A DNA stretch of 43,080 bases, from the NCBI GenBank assembly GCA_028707005.1, contig JAQTVB010000009.1:1-43080 (forward strand), in the 5' to 3' direction. Position numbers and translations under genes: made by a program. The notes beneath the pieces are model-generated. The model saw only the letters and a program-made list of their open reading frames with translations, ran no database searches and had not been told where the DNA came from. The DNA comes from Patescibacteria group bacterium. GTDB lineage: Bacteria > Patescibacteriota > Patescibacteriia > Patescibacteriales > GWC2-42-12. Below, in pieces: positions 8,922 to 17,108 of this stretch (its first letter is position 1; each line of letters starts with the position of its first letter).

Positions 8922-9800
8922 ATGCCATTAACTAATCCAATAAAAAATAAAATCCAGCTTTTAAAGCAGGAATTTGAAAAAAAACGCCTGGGCAAAGACG
9001 CGCTTTTGGCTTTGCTTGACGAGTCTGATATTTCAGAAAACGTCTATAATTCCAACGCCATAGAAAACTCCAGCTTGACTTTAAAGGAGACGGAGAAAGT
9101 ACTTTTAGAGATGGAATTATCTCGTGACGTGTCTTTGCGCGAAGTTTATGAGGCGAAAAATTTGGCGCGAGTAATTGAATATACCAGAAAGAAAGCGGCA
9201 GCGGCTGAACTTAATAAAGAGTGGATCTTATTATTGCATAAGATGCTGATCGGCGGAATTGATGATAAAATAGCCGGCCGCTTCAGGAAGAAAGGCGAAT
9301 ATGTCCGCGTGGGCGCTTATGTGGCGCCGGCCCCGGAGCAGGTTGAGAGAATGATGGAGTCAATCTTAATTGAATATAATAGCAAGTTAGACGGCTACTT
9401 TCTTGATAAGATTGCCAAATTCCATTTGGATTTTGAATCTATCCATCCATTCTGCGATGGCAATGGCCGCATCGGCCGGGCGCTGATAAATTGCCAGCTT
9501 TTGCGCTTGGGCTTCCCGCGCTTAATTATCTGCAATAAAGAGAAGAAATATTATTATCAGGCTTTTAGCGATTACCGTGAAAAGAAAAATACCAAGCCGA
9601 TGGAAAAGGTTTTAGCCCTGGCCCTGATTGAATCTTTGCATAAGCGGCTGGCTTATCTTAAGGGAGAAAAGGTCGTTCATTTGGCTGATTACGCCAAGGG
9701 CCAAAAGCCATCTGCACCTGCGATTTTTAACGCGGCTCGCCGGCAGAATATTCCGGCTTTCCGGGAGCGGGGAGTTTGGCAGATTGGGATAAGAGGTTAA
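8922..9800 (+). CDS. Fic/DOC family protein (putative AMP transferase)
   Basis: HPFCDGNGRIGR Fic motif; N-terminal SNAIEN matches the (S/T)xxxE(G/N) inhibitory motif; Fic_N-like region; C-terminal HTH-like tail. Confidence 0.93.
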   Translation: MPLTNPIKNKIQLLKQEFEKKRLGKDALLALLDESDISENVYNSNAIENSSLTLKETEKVLLEMELSRDVSLREVYEAKNLARVIEYTRKKAAAAELNKEWILLLHKMLIGGIDDKIAGRFRKKGEYVRVGAYVAPAPEQVERMMESILIEYNSKLDGYFLDKIAKFHLDFESIHPFCDGNGRIGRALINCQLLRLGFPRLIICNKEKKYYYQAFSDYREKKNTKPMEKVLALALIESLHKRLAYLKGEKVVHLADYAKGQKPSAPAIFNAARRQNIPAFRERGVWQIGIRG

Positions 9801-9819
9801 GGAAAATAAGAAATAAATT

Positions 9820-9978
9820 ATGAATACAAAATTATCAAATAGAAATTTGCATAAGGCAAGTCAAGCCAAGAAAGATGAGTTTTACACCCAACTTGTTGAT
9901 GCAATCGAACTAAGTCTGGGAAATAAAAAAAAGTCTTCCACGAGGGAGACCTTGAAACACAATGAAAACTTTTTTTAG
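9820..9978 (+). pseudogene. Truncated N-terminal remnant resembling EcoRI-type adenine methyltransferases
   Basis: 52-codon ORF MNTKLSNRNLHKASQAKKDEFYTQLVDAIEL...; (N/S)xAKxDEFYTQLxDIExEL recalls that methylase family's N-terminus; no methylase catalytic motif follows. Confidence 0.4.
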
Positions 9979-10090
9979 CCTGATATTTGTCTGCGGTTTT
10001 ATGCATTTAACCGCGGGAGAGCCGAAGCCCTCACAAATATCATTAAGGATATATTGGCATGGTAATATAATAAAGTCAAATTTTTAAAAC

Positions 10091-10120
10091 AAAACCACCC
10101 TCCGTGAAGAGGGTGGTTTT
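10091..10120. terminator. Bidirectional terminator
   Basis: Perfect 12-bp stem AAAACCACCCTC-CGTGAA-GAGGGTGGTTTT. Confidence 0.85.
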
Positions 10121-10152
10121 AAGTGAAACGGCCCCGTATGTTAACGCGAAAT

Positions 10153-11382
10153 TTATTTTAACCCTTCGATTATGTCTTTTATCTTAACAATTTTGCTCTG
10201 ATTTTCACCTCTTTTTTTTATTTCCACTCCGCCGCTCTTTAAAGATTTGGCGCTTACCACCAGGCGGTAGGGCAGGCCGATTAAATCCGCGTCGGCGAAT
10301 TTTTCTCCCGGACTGGCCCGGCGGTCGTCGTATAAGACCTCTATGTTATTTTTTAGCAAATCATGGTAAATTTTTTCCGCCGCCTTGTCCTGGTCCAGCG
10401 ACAAAAGATGAACCTTGAACGGCGCGACTGCCTCGGGCCAAATAATGCCTTTATCATCATGACATTTTTCCACGATTACGCCTAAGAGGCGCGAGATGCC
10501 GATGCCGTAGCAGCCCATGACCGGATATTGCTTAACGCCGTCTTTGTCTTTAAAGCCGAGATCGAAATCTTTGCCGTATTTTTGCCCCAGGTCGAAAACA
10601 TTGCCGACTTCCGCGGCCTTGGCGCGGCGCAATTTGCCTTTTTTGCATTGCGGGCAAGGCTCGCCCTCTTTTTGTTTGGCGATTTCCTGGTTGACGCAAA
10701 AAACGCACTGGTCGCAATAGAGAATGTCGTCTTCGCCCGCGTCGGTTAGCACCATGAATTCATAAGAAATTTTTTGGCTGAAACTGCCGCCCGAAGCCTC
10801 GGTCGCTTTAGCGGTTAAACCGAGCCGCGTGAAAATTTTCAAATAAGCCTGTTTGGCGATTTCATAAAATTTATCAAAGTCCGCCTGGTCAACATGAAAG
10901 CTGTACATGTCTTTCATGAAAAATTCCCGGCCTCTTAACAGTCCGGACTTGGCTCTTAGCTCGTCGCGGAATTTCCAGTGAATCTGGTAAACGTAGAGCG
11001 GCAAGTCTTTGTAAGTCTGCAGGCGCCGCATCACCAGAGGAGTGACCACTTCTTCTTCGCTTTGCCCCAGCGCGTAATCTTTTTCCGTCCGGCTTTTAAT
11101 TTTAAACAAGACATCAATTTTATCCCAGCCGCCGGTAGTTTGCCAATTCTCTTTGGGGTGGAGCATGGGCATCAAAATTTCCTGGCCGCCGATCCGATTC
11201 ATTTCTTCGCGCACTATCCGCTCAATTTTACGCAGAGTAATGAGTCCTAAAGGCAGATAATTGTAAACTCCGGCCATCAATTTTTCCGCGAAGCCGGCTC
11301 GCGTTAAAAGCTGGGCGTTCTTGGTTTCTTCGTCTTTAGGCGCGAAACGTTCGGTTTTGGTGAAAAGTTGGGATTGCTTCAT
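10153..11382 (-). CDS. proS: Prolyl-tRNA synthetase, short form without a recognisable INS editing domain
   Basis: Class II motifs FRDELRAKSGLLRGREFFMKDMYSF, GGSFSQKISYEFMV, CYGIGISRLLG; zinc-ribbon-like CDQC...CPQC. Confidence 0.93.
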   Translation of the reverse strand: MKQSQLFTKTERFAPKDEETKNAQLLTRAGFAEKLMAGVYNYLPLGLITLRKIERIVREEMNRIGGQEILMPMLHPKENWQTTGGWDKIDVLFKIKSRTEKDYALGQSEEEVVTPLVMRRLQTYKDLPLYVYQIHWKFRDELRAKSGLLRGREFFMKDMYSFHVDQADFDKFYEIAKQAYLKIFTRLGLTAKATEASGGSFSQKISYEFMVLTDAGEDDILYCDQCVFCVNQEIAKQKEGEPCPQCKKGKLRRAKAAEVGNVFDLGQKYGKDFDLGFKDKDGVKQYPVMGCYGIGISRLLGVIVEKCHDDKGIIWPEAVAPFKVHLLSLDQDKAAEKIYHDLLKNNIEVLYDDRRASPGEKFADADLIGLPYRLVVSAKSLKSGGVEIKKRGENQSKIVKIKDIIEGLK

Positions 11383-11390
11383 ATAGTTTT

Positions 11391-11419
11391 ATTGTAAAGT
11401 AAGAGGGGCGCAGTGTCAA
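11391..11419 (-). promoter_or_regulatory. Sigma70-like promoter of proS, predicted leaderless
   Basis: Minus strand TTGACA-17 nt-TACAAT-AAAACTAT-ATG. Confidence 0.75.
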
Positions 11420-11495
11420 AAGAGCGAAAAATAATTTTGACTTCCTAATAATAATTTGCTACTCTAACAAAATAAGAATTAACTTAAAATAATCT

Positions 11496-12464
11496 ATGTT
11501 TTCCATAAAAACAGCTATTAAATCGGGCAGGTTGGTCATGTTAATTTTGGTTTTAACCCTGTTGGTCGGCGGTTGCAGCGTTCCTCTGGTTAAATTAAGC
11601 CAGGACACAAAAAAGATACTTACGCCGCAAGAAGCGAAAACGGTGGCGGAAAAATTCCTTAACGACACTTTATTGCCGGCCAGCATGAAAGCCACGATTA
11701 ATGGCGCCACTCTGGAAGGCGATGTCTATAATATTAATCTTACAGTCAATGGCCAAGAATATACTTCTTATATGACCAAGGACGGAAGCAAATTTTTTGA
11801 AACCGGCATGGATATGGCCAAACTGGCTCAAGACAAGGCCGCTCAACAGGCCGCCCAAACCGGCGCTGTGGCCGGCGAACAGGCGCAAAATACCGCCGTG
11901 CCCAAAACCGACAAGCCGAAAGTGGAATTATTTGTCATGACTTATTGTCCTTACGGCTTGCAGGCGGAGAAAGGCATTCTGCCCGCTTTAGCCGCTTTAG
12001 GCAACAAAGTTGACGCCAAGATACGTTTTGTCCATTATTTCATGCATGGCGATCAAGAGGAGCAGGAAACCTACAGTCAAATCTGCATCAGGGAAGAGCA
12101 GGCCGCCAAATATAGCCAATATCTAAATTGCTTCGTGATCCAGGGCGACAGCGCTAAATGCGTAGCTCAAACCGGAGTTAATCAGGCGAAATTAACCAGT
12201 TGCGTCGCCGGCAAAGCCAAGGGTTATTATAAAACTGACTCTGATTTGAGCAACAACTATGGCGTGGAAGGCAGTCCGACGCTGGTCATCAACGGAGTGC
12301 AATCAAGCGCCGGCCGGGACGCGGCTAGCTATTTGGCCGGCATCTGCGAGGCTTTCAACAATGCGCCGGCCGAATGTTCCAAAAAATTATCCGGCGCTTC
12401 CCCCTCGGCCGGTTTTGGCGCGGGCACTGATTCCAGCGGCGCCGCGGCCGGTTGCGGGCAATAA
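11496..12464 (+). CDS. Lipoprotein with thioredoxin/DsbA-like domain
   Basis: Lipobox-like LLVGGCS; FVMTYCPYGLQAEKGI and YGVEGSPTLVING; active-site-like motif has a single Cys (CPYG). Confidence 0.75.
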   Translation: MFSIKTAIKSGRLVMLILVLTLLVGGCSVPLVKLSQDTKKILTPQEAKTVAEKFLNDTLLPASMKATINGATLEGDVYNINLTVNGQEYTSYMTKDGSKFFETGMDMAKLAQDKAAQQAAQTGAVAGEQAQNTAVPKTDKPKVELFVMTYCPYGLQAEKGILPALAALGNKVDAKIRFVHYFMHGDQEEQETYSQICIREEQAAKYSQYLNCFVIQGDSAKCVAQTGVNQAKLTSCVAGKAKGYYKTDSDLSNNYGVEGSPTLVINGVQSSAGRDAASYLAGICEAFNNAPAECSKKLSGASPSAGFGAGTDSSGAAAGCGQ

Positions 12465-12497
12465 AATAACAAAGGCACAAATTCAGATAAACTAAAA

Positions 12498-12767
12498 AGC
12501 CTTACTCCTTTTTATGACCTTCCCTAATCACACGGATATCTTCCGGATAGGTTAGAGCGGGCCATTGTAAGGGAGTAAGGTTTTATTGCCGCCGTGGTTG
12601 GGCCGTTCTCTGGCCCCAATAGAATCGCTTTGATTTTCAAAGCTTCCCAGCAACAAATAAGAGTAGCGGCTCACCCGCAGGGGGTGACTCGTGGGCGCGT
12701 AAGCCGTCCCGGAAAAGGGTGAAAAATCCCGAGCTGACCTTTGGGCGATGGAAACATCGCCCTTTTT
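12498..12767 (+). ncRNA. Candidate structured RNA of unassigned family, ending in a terminator
   Basis: CCTTACTCC (about 12500) pairs with GGAGTAAGG (about 12571); CGGCT...AGCCG encloses CACCC-GCAGG-GGGTG; CGGGA...TCCCG; ends in GGGCGATG-GAAA-CATCGCCC-TTTTT. No convincing plus-strand CDS. Confidence 0.5.
12743..12767 (+). terminator. Rho-independent terminator
   Basis: GGGCGATG-GAAA-CATCGCCC followed by TTTTT. Confidence 0.9.
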
Positions 12768-12778
12768 GTTGGCCATTA

Positions 12779-12807
12779 TTGCCCGGAAACAAGAAACAAG
12801 GTAAAAT
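12779..12807 (+). promoter_or_regulatory. Sigma70-like promoter, predicted leaderless
   Basis: TTGCCC-17 nt-TAAAAT, 6 nt before ATG 12814. Confidence 0.6.
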
Positions 12808-12813
12808 GTTATC

Positions 12814-13296
12814 ATGAACCGACCGAATTATTACAATAAAATCGTCATTTTATTTATCGCCACTTTCGCCAATATTTTTATCATGTGGTATTTTCTCGTA
12901 AGGGAAGAAAGCGTGGATTGGATCAGCTCGCAGATAATCCATCAGGCTTCGCCCTATGCCATGACCGTGGCGGAAGACGGCAAAGTGATTATTGATAACG
13001 TAATATTAGGCTATGGCTTTGTCCTGCCCAAGGGGTTTGAGACCGCGGGCGCGAAGAATCTTAGTTTTTACATCATGGCGGACGGCGGTAAAAAATGCGA
13101 AATCAAGCATTATTACGTAAGGGCCGACAAGGCGGGAGGAGAAGCCGCTGACACTAGAAAAATGATAATTCCTTTCCGGAGTAATAATTTAATTTTTGAA
13201 TTGACCGGATCAGAAGCGGACAAAAGCCTTTGCGCCGGGTATTTAAAACAGATCAAAGACAGTTTAACCAGAGAGCAAGAAACCGCCCCTCTTTAA
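12814..13296 (+). CDS. Hypothetical membrane-anchored protein
   Basis: N-terminal TM helix (IVILFIATFANIFIMWYFLV) and hydrophilic domain; no family recognised. Confidence 0.7.
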   Translation: MNRPNYYNKIVILFIATFANIFIMWYFLVREESVDWISSQIIHQASPYAMTVAEDGKVIIDNVILGYGFVLPKGFETAGAKNLSFYIMADGGKKCEIKHYYVRADKAGGEAADTRKMIIPFRSNNLIFELTGSEADKSLCAGYLKQIKDSLTREQETAPL

Positions 13297-13328
13297 TTGG
13301 CGGGCGGATTATGCCGAATATTAGCCCC

Positions 13329-13356
13329 TTGATTTTATTGCAGGATTGTGTATAAT
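13329..13356 (+). promoter_or_regulatory. Sigma70-like promoter of rpsA
   Basis: TTGATT-16 nt-TATAAT. Confidence 0.65.
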
Positions 13357-13374
13357 TAAATAAGTTTTAAATAT

Positions 13375-13462
13375 TTCACCTTTAATTCAGCTCTTGGCGA
13401 AAGGTGGCCGAGAGACTTTCCTGGTCCGCCGGAGAAGCGGGGGAAGGTTAGGCGCATTTTTT
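13375..13462 (+). promoter_or_regulatory. Structured 5' leader of rpsA
   Basis: CACCTTT...AAAGGTG hairpin and CTTTCC..CCGC..GCGG..GGGAAGG hairpin between promoter and ATG 13477, followed by a T run. Confidence 0.5.
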
Positions 13463-13476
13463 TATTTGTAAAATTT

Positions 13477-14826
13477 ATGACAGAAGAAACAAAAAATAAT
13501 AATAACCAAGGTCCGGTTAATCCCGATGACATGAAATTTGACGAAGCCAGCAAAGAGAATTTTCAAAAATTGCTGGACAAGGAAAATACAAGCATTCCGG
13601 CGGCCGGCGACATCGTCAAGGGAACAGTTTTGGCCGCGTCCAAAGCCGAAGTCAAGCTGGATATCGGCGGCGTGGCTACCGGCGTGGTTCGGGGCCGCGA
13701 ACTTTATTTTGAAGCCGAAGAATACGCCAAGCTCAAGCCGGGCGACGAAGTTGAAGCGACAATCATTGAAGAAGAAAACGAAAACGGCGAGCTGGAATTG
13801 TCGTTCCGGAGCGCCGGCCAGCTTAAAGCCTGGAACACTTTGGTTGACGCCTTTGAAAACAGAAAAATTTTAAAGGTAAAGATCAACGACGCCAATAAGG
13901 GCGGGCTGTTGGTAAGTTTCGCCCAAATCCAAGGATTTTTGCCGGTTTCCCAGCTGGCGCCGGAGAATTATCCGCGCGTTAACGGCGGCGACAAAGGCAA
14001 GATTTTAGATAAGCTCAAATCCTTTGTCGGCACCGATTTTGAAGTCAAGGTCATGGCCTTGGATCAGAAAGAAGAAAAATTGGTGGTAAGCGAAAAAGAG
14101 GCCTGGCAGGAAAAACAAAAGGATATTATTTCTCAATATAAAGTCGGCAGCATTGTGACCGGCTCGGTGACCGCTTTAACCGATTTTGGAGTTTTCTTGA
14201 GTTTCGGCGAAAACCTGGAAGGCCTGATTCATATCAGCGAGTTGGCCTGGCAAAGGATTGACGATCCGGCCGATTTATTCAAGGTGGGCGATAAAATCAA
14301 AGCGGAAATCATTTCCATTGAAGGCTCAAAAATCTTTTTATCCGCCAAAAAACTTTTAGCCGATCCCTGGCATGACGTGGATAAAAAGTACCAGGTTGGC
14401 CAGACCGTTGGCGGCACGATTTTGAAAGTTAACCCCTTCGGCCTGTTCGTTGAATTGGATAAAGATATCCATGGCTTATCGCATATCAGCCAGCTTGGGC
14501 TTAAGCCGGGGCAAAAAATCAGCGAAACTTTTAAGATGGGCGAGAAGAGAGACTTCACCGTGGTCTCTATCGAACCGAGAGAGCATCGCTTGGGCTTGGC
14601 GATTATAGAAAAAGGGGAGGGTGCGGCCAAGGCGGCAGAGACTCCGGCCATTGCTCCGGCGGAACAGACAGAGGAAAAGAAGCCTAAGGTCAAGAAAGCC
14701 AAGAAAGAGAAAAGCGCAGCGACCGGCGTTAAGTCCGCCCCGGGCGGATCTGCCTCTGGCGGAAAAGAAAAAGCTGAAAGTGCCGGCACCAAACATAAGG
14801 CTGAAAAAAAGAAGAAAGATAAATAA
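13477..14826 (+). CDS. rpsA: 30S ribosomal protein S1 (multiple S1 domains)
   Basis: Repeated S1 domains, e.g. VGSIVTGSVTALTDFGVFLSFGENLEGLIHISELAW and VGQTVGGTILKVNPFGLFVELDKDIHGLSHISQLG; Lys-rich tail. Confidence 0.92.
   Translation: MTEETKNNNNQGPVNPDDMKFDEASKENFQKLLDKENTSIPAAGDIVKGTVLAASKAEVKLDIGGVATGVVRGRELYFEAEEYAKLKPGDEVEATIIEEENENGELELSFRSAGQLKAWNTLVDAFENRKILKVKINDANKGGLLVSFAQIQGFLPVSQLAPENYPRVNGGDKGKILDKLKSFVGTDFEVKVMALDQKEEKLVVSEKEAWQEKQKDIISQYKVGSIVTGSVTALTDFGVFLSFGENLEGLIHISELAWQRIDDPADLFKVGDKIKAEIISIEGSKIFLSAKKLLADPWHDVDKKYQVGQTVGGTILKVNPFGLFVELDKDIHGLSHISQLGLKPGQKISETFKMGEKRDFTVVSIEPREHRLGLAIIEKGEGAAKAAETPAIAPAEQTEEKKPKVKKAKKEKSAATGVKSAPGGSASGGKEKAESAGTKHKAEKKKKDK
14734..14763. 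repeat. Palindromic repeat in frame in the rpsA 3' end
   Basis: TCCGCCCCGGGCGGATCTGCCTCTGGCGGA, encoding SAPGGSASGG. Confidence 0.55.
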
Positions 14827-14829
14827 CAA

Positions 14830-14857
14830 GTAAAAACGCGCTACGGCGCGTTTTTAC
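14830..14857 (+). terminator. Rho-independent terminator
   Basis: GTAAAAACGCGC-TACG-GCGCGTTTTTAC perfect 12-bp stem. Confidence 0.9.
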
Positions 14858-14863
14858 TTTTGT

Positions 14864-14892
14864 TTGCAAAATAAAGCGTTTTATTATATAAT
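14864..14892 (+). promoter_or_regulatory. Sigma70-like promoter of ftsH
   Basis: TTGCAA-17 nt-TATAAT. Confidence 0.75.
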
Positions 14893-14929
14893 TTTTACAT
14901 CAATCACTAAGAGTTTTAATGATAGAGCT

Positions 14930-16774
14930 ATGAAAAATTTAATCAAGAATTTTTTGATATTTTTTACGACCTTTTTGCTGATTGCCGCGGTTTTCAGCTA
15001 TTTTTCCGGCAATGGCCAGAAAAGCGAAGTGGTGGGTATTGATACTTTAATCAAGCAGATTAATGACCAAGAGATTAGCCAGGTGGCGATAACGGGTAAT
15101 GAAATCAAAGTGACATTAAAGCAGGGCCAGTCAGAAGTAGTGAAAAAAGAAGCCGGCGACACTTTTTCCCAAATTGTTAAAGATTATAATATAGATCCGT
15201 CCAAGGTGGCGGCGATAAAGATAGAAGTGAAGGATGAAACCGGTTTGAACTATTGGCTGGGCGTGATTTTGCCGTTTTTGATTCCTTTTATTTTGATCAG
15301 TGTATTTATTTACTTCATGCTCCGTTCGGTGCAGGGAGCGAATTCCAAGGCCATGATGTTCGGCCAATCACAGGCCAAAGAAATCGGCCGGGAATTCAAA
15401 GACAAAGTGATTTTTAAGGATGTGGCCGGGGTAAAGGAGGCCAAAGAAGAGTTAAAGGAGGTGGTGGAATTTTTAAAAAATCCGCAAAAATTCTCCGAGG
15501 TGGGCGCGCGTACGCCGCGCGGCGTCTTGCTGTTAGGCGCGCCCGGCACGGGTAAAACTCTCCTGGCCAGAGCGGTAGCCGGAGAAGCTAACGTGCCGTT
15601 TTTCAGTTTGTCCGGCTCGGAGTTCGTGGAGATGTTCGTGGGCGTGGGCGCTTCTCGGGTAAGGGATTTATTCCGCCGGGCCAAGAAAAGCGCGCCTTGC
15701 ATTATTTTTATTGATGAAATTGACGCGGTGGGCCGCAAACGCGGCTCGGGTTTGGGCGGTTCGCATGATGAGCGCGAGCAAACCCTCAATCAGATTCTGG
15801 TGGAAATGGACGGTTTTGACCCCAATACTAACGTCATTGTCCTGGCGGCTACTAACCGTCCGGATGTTTTGGACCCGGCGCTGTTAAGGCCCGGACGCTT
15901 TGACCGGCGCGTAATTTTAGATGAGCCAGATTTAGCTGATCGCGAGGCCATCTTAAAAGTGCACAGCAAAAAGAAGCCTTTGGGCAAAGAGGTAAGCTTA
16001 AAAAGGGTGGCGGAAAGAACGCCGGGTTTTACCGGCGCCGATTTGGCCAATCTCTTGAATGAATCCGCGATTTTAGCGGCCATGAAAAACAGAAAAATTA
16101 TCAGCATGGAAGATATTTTTGATTCAGTGGAAAAAGTCATGATGGGCCCGGAAAGAAAGTCGCGGATTTTGTCCAATAAAGAAAAAAAGACCACCGCTTA
16201 TCATGAGGCCGGCCATGCTATCGTCGCGCATTTCTTGCCTTTAACCGATCCGGTGCAAAAGGTTTCCATTATCGCCCGTGGCCAGGCCGGCGGCTATACT
16301 TTGAAGCTGCCGCTTGAAGACAAGCACATGTATTCCAAGACCGAATACTTGGAAGAGATCGCGGTGTTATTGGCCGGCTATGTGGCTGAACAGGAAATTT
16401 TTGGCGAAGTGACTACCGGCGCTACTTCTGATTTAAGGCGCGCCACCGGCTTGGCCAGAAAGTTAATCACCGACTATGGCATGAGCGAAACGTTGGGTCC
16501 GCGCACCTTCGGCGATAAAGAGGAAATGATTTTTTTGGGCCGAGAGATACACGAGCAGAGGGATTATAGCGAAAAAATCGCCGAACAGATTGATAAAGAG
16601 ATTTCCAGCTTTATTGATGTGGCGGCGCATCAAGCCAAGGGCGTTATTAAGACCAAGAGCGACTTTTTAGAGAAAATTGTGGCCGCTTTGATGGAAAGAG
16701 AGACTTTAGAGAAGGAAGAATTTGAGCAAATTGTGGGAAAAAAGGTTAAGCCAGAATCGTCTGTCGCCAAATAG
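14930..16774 (+). CDS. ftsH: ATP-dependent zinc metalloprotease FtsH
   Basis: [21 protein letters not shown] region, HEAGH zinc site. Start 14930 preferred because the ORF-track start 14864 lies in the promoter. Confidence 0.97.
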   Translation: MKNLIKNFLIFFTTFLLIAAVFSYFSGNGQKSEVVGIDTLIKQINDQEISQVAITGNEIKVTLKQGQSEVVKKEAGDTFSQIVKDYNIDPSKVAAIKIEVKDETGLNYWLGVILPFLIPFILISVFIYFMLRSVQGANSKAMMFGQSQAKEIGREFKDKVIFKDVAGVKEAKEELKEVVEFLKNPQKFSEVGARTPRGVLLLGAPGTGKTLLARAVAGEANVPFFSLSGSEFVEMFVGVGASRVRDLFRRAKKSAPCIIFIDEIDAVGRKRGSGLGGSHDEREQTLNQILVEMDGFDPNTNVIVLAATNRPDVLDPALLRPGRFDRRVILDEPDLADREAILKVHSKKKPLGKEVSLKRVAERTPGFTGADLANLLNESAILAAMKNRKIISMEDIFDSVEKVMMGPERKSRILSNKEKKTTAYHEAGHAIVAHFLPLTDPVQKVSIIARGQAGGYTLKLPLEDKHMYSKTEYLEEIAVLLAGYVAEQEIFGEVTTGATSDLRRATGLARKLITDYGMSETLGPRTFGDKEEMIFLGREIHEQRDYSEKIAEQIDKEISSFIDVAAHQAKGVIKTKSDFLEKIVAALMERETLEKEEFEQIVGKKVKPESSVAK

Positions 16775-16784
16775 AGAGTTGTGG

Positions 16785-16790
16785 TATAAT
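16785..16790 (+). promoter_or_regulatory. Extended -10 promoter element upstream of 6S-like RNA candidate A
   Basis: TTGTGGTATAAT contains TGn-TATAAT directly downstream of the ftsH stop. Confidence 0.55.
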
Positions 16791-16797
16791 ATTCTTA

Positions 16798-17030
16798 TAA
16801 ATTGCGCCAGGTTCTGACGATAATCTCGCTAGGCTAACTTTATTTAAATTTTCTCCTGCGGAACTCGCCCACACCATTTTTTTAGTGCTTTTCGTCTACT
16901 CTGTAGTAGGCGCAAAAGTCATCAGACAATTGTTGAGTTTGGGACAAAACAAAGAAAAATGGTGGGGGCTCAAACAATCCTCGTCGAAAATTTAAATAAA
17001 ATTAGCCTAGACAATTAGCGCAAATCGTAA
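16798..17030 (+). ncRNA. Candidate 6S-RNA-like (SsrS-like) RNA, copy A
   Basis: 25-nt closing arms 16829-16853 / 16986-17010 (24/25 complementary), interior strands TCCTGCGGAACTCGCCC and GGGGCTCAAACAATCCTCGTC, apical ACACCATTTTT/AAAAATGGTG stem and terminal hairpin; shares bubble sequences with 33.7 kb. Confidence 0.55.
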
Positions 17031-17108
17031 TATTTTTATTTTGGTTGTTTTTAACAGCTCCGCGGGGAAGTTGAAAATTTAATTTTTAAAACTCTTAAAG
17101 GAGGAATT

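Noticed and set aside
9818-10006. 62-aa minus-strand ORF
   Set aside because: Antisense to the methylase-like remnant and without support.
12552-12815. 87-aa minus-strand ORF over the candidate structured RNA
   Set aside because: No recognisable domain or clear SD; the region is better explained by nested stems and a plus-strand terminator.
14229-14792. 187-aa and neighbouring minus-strand ORFs antisense to rpsA
   Set aside because: S1 domains in the plus frame are unequivocal; these are shadow ORFs.
15310-16194. Long minus-strand ORFs antisense to ftsH
   Set aside because: Shadow ORFs of a highly conserved AAA protease.
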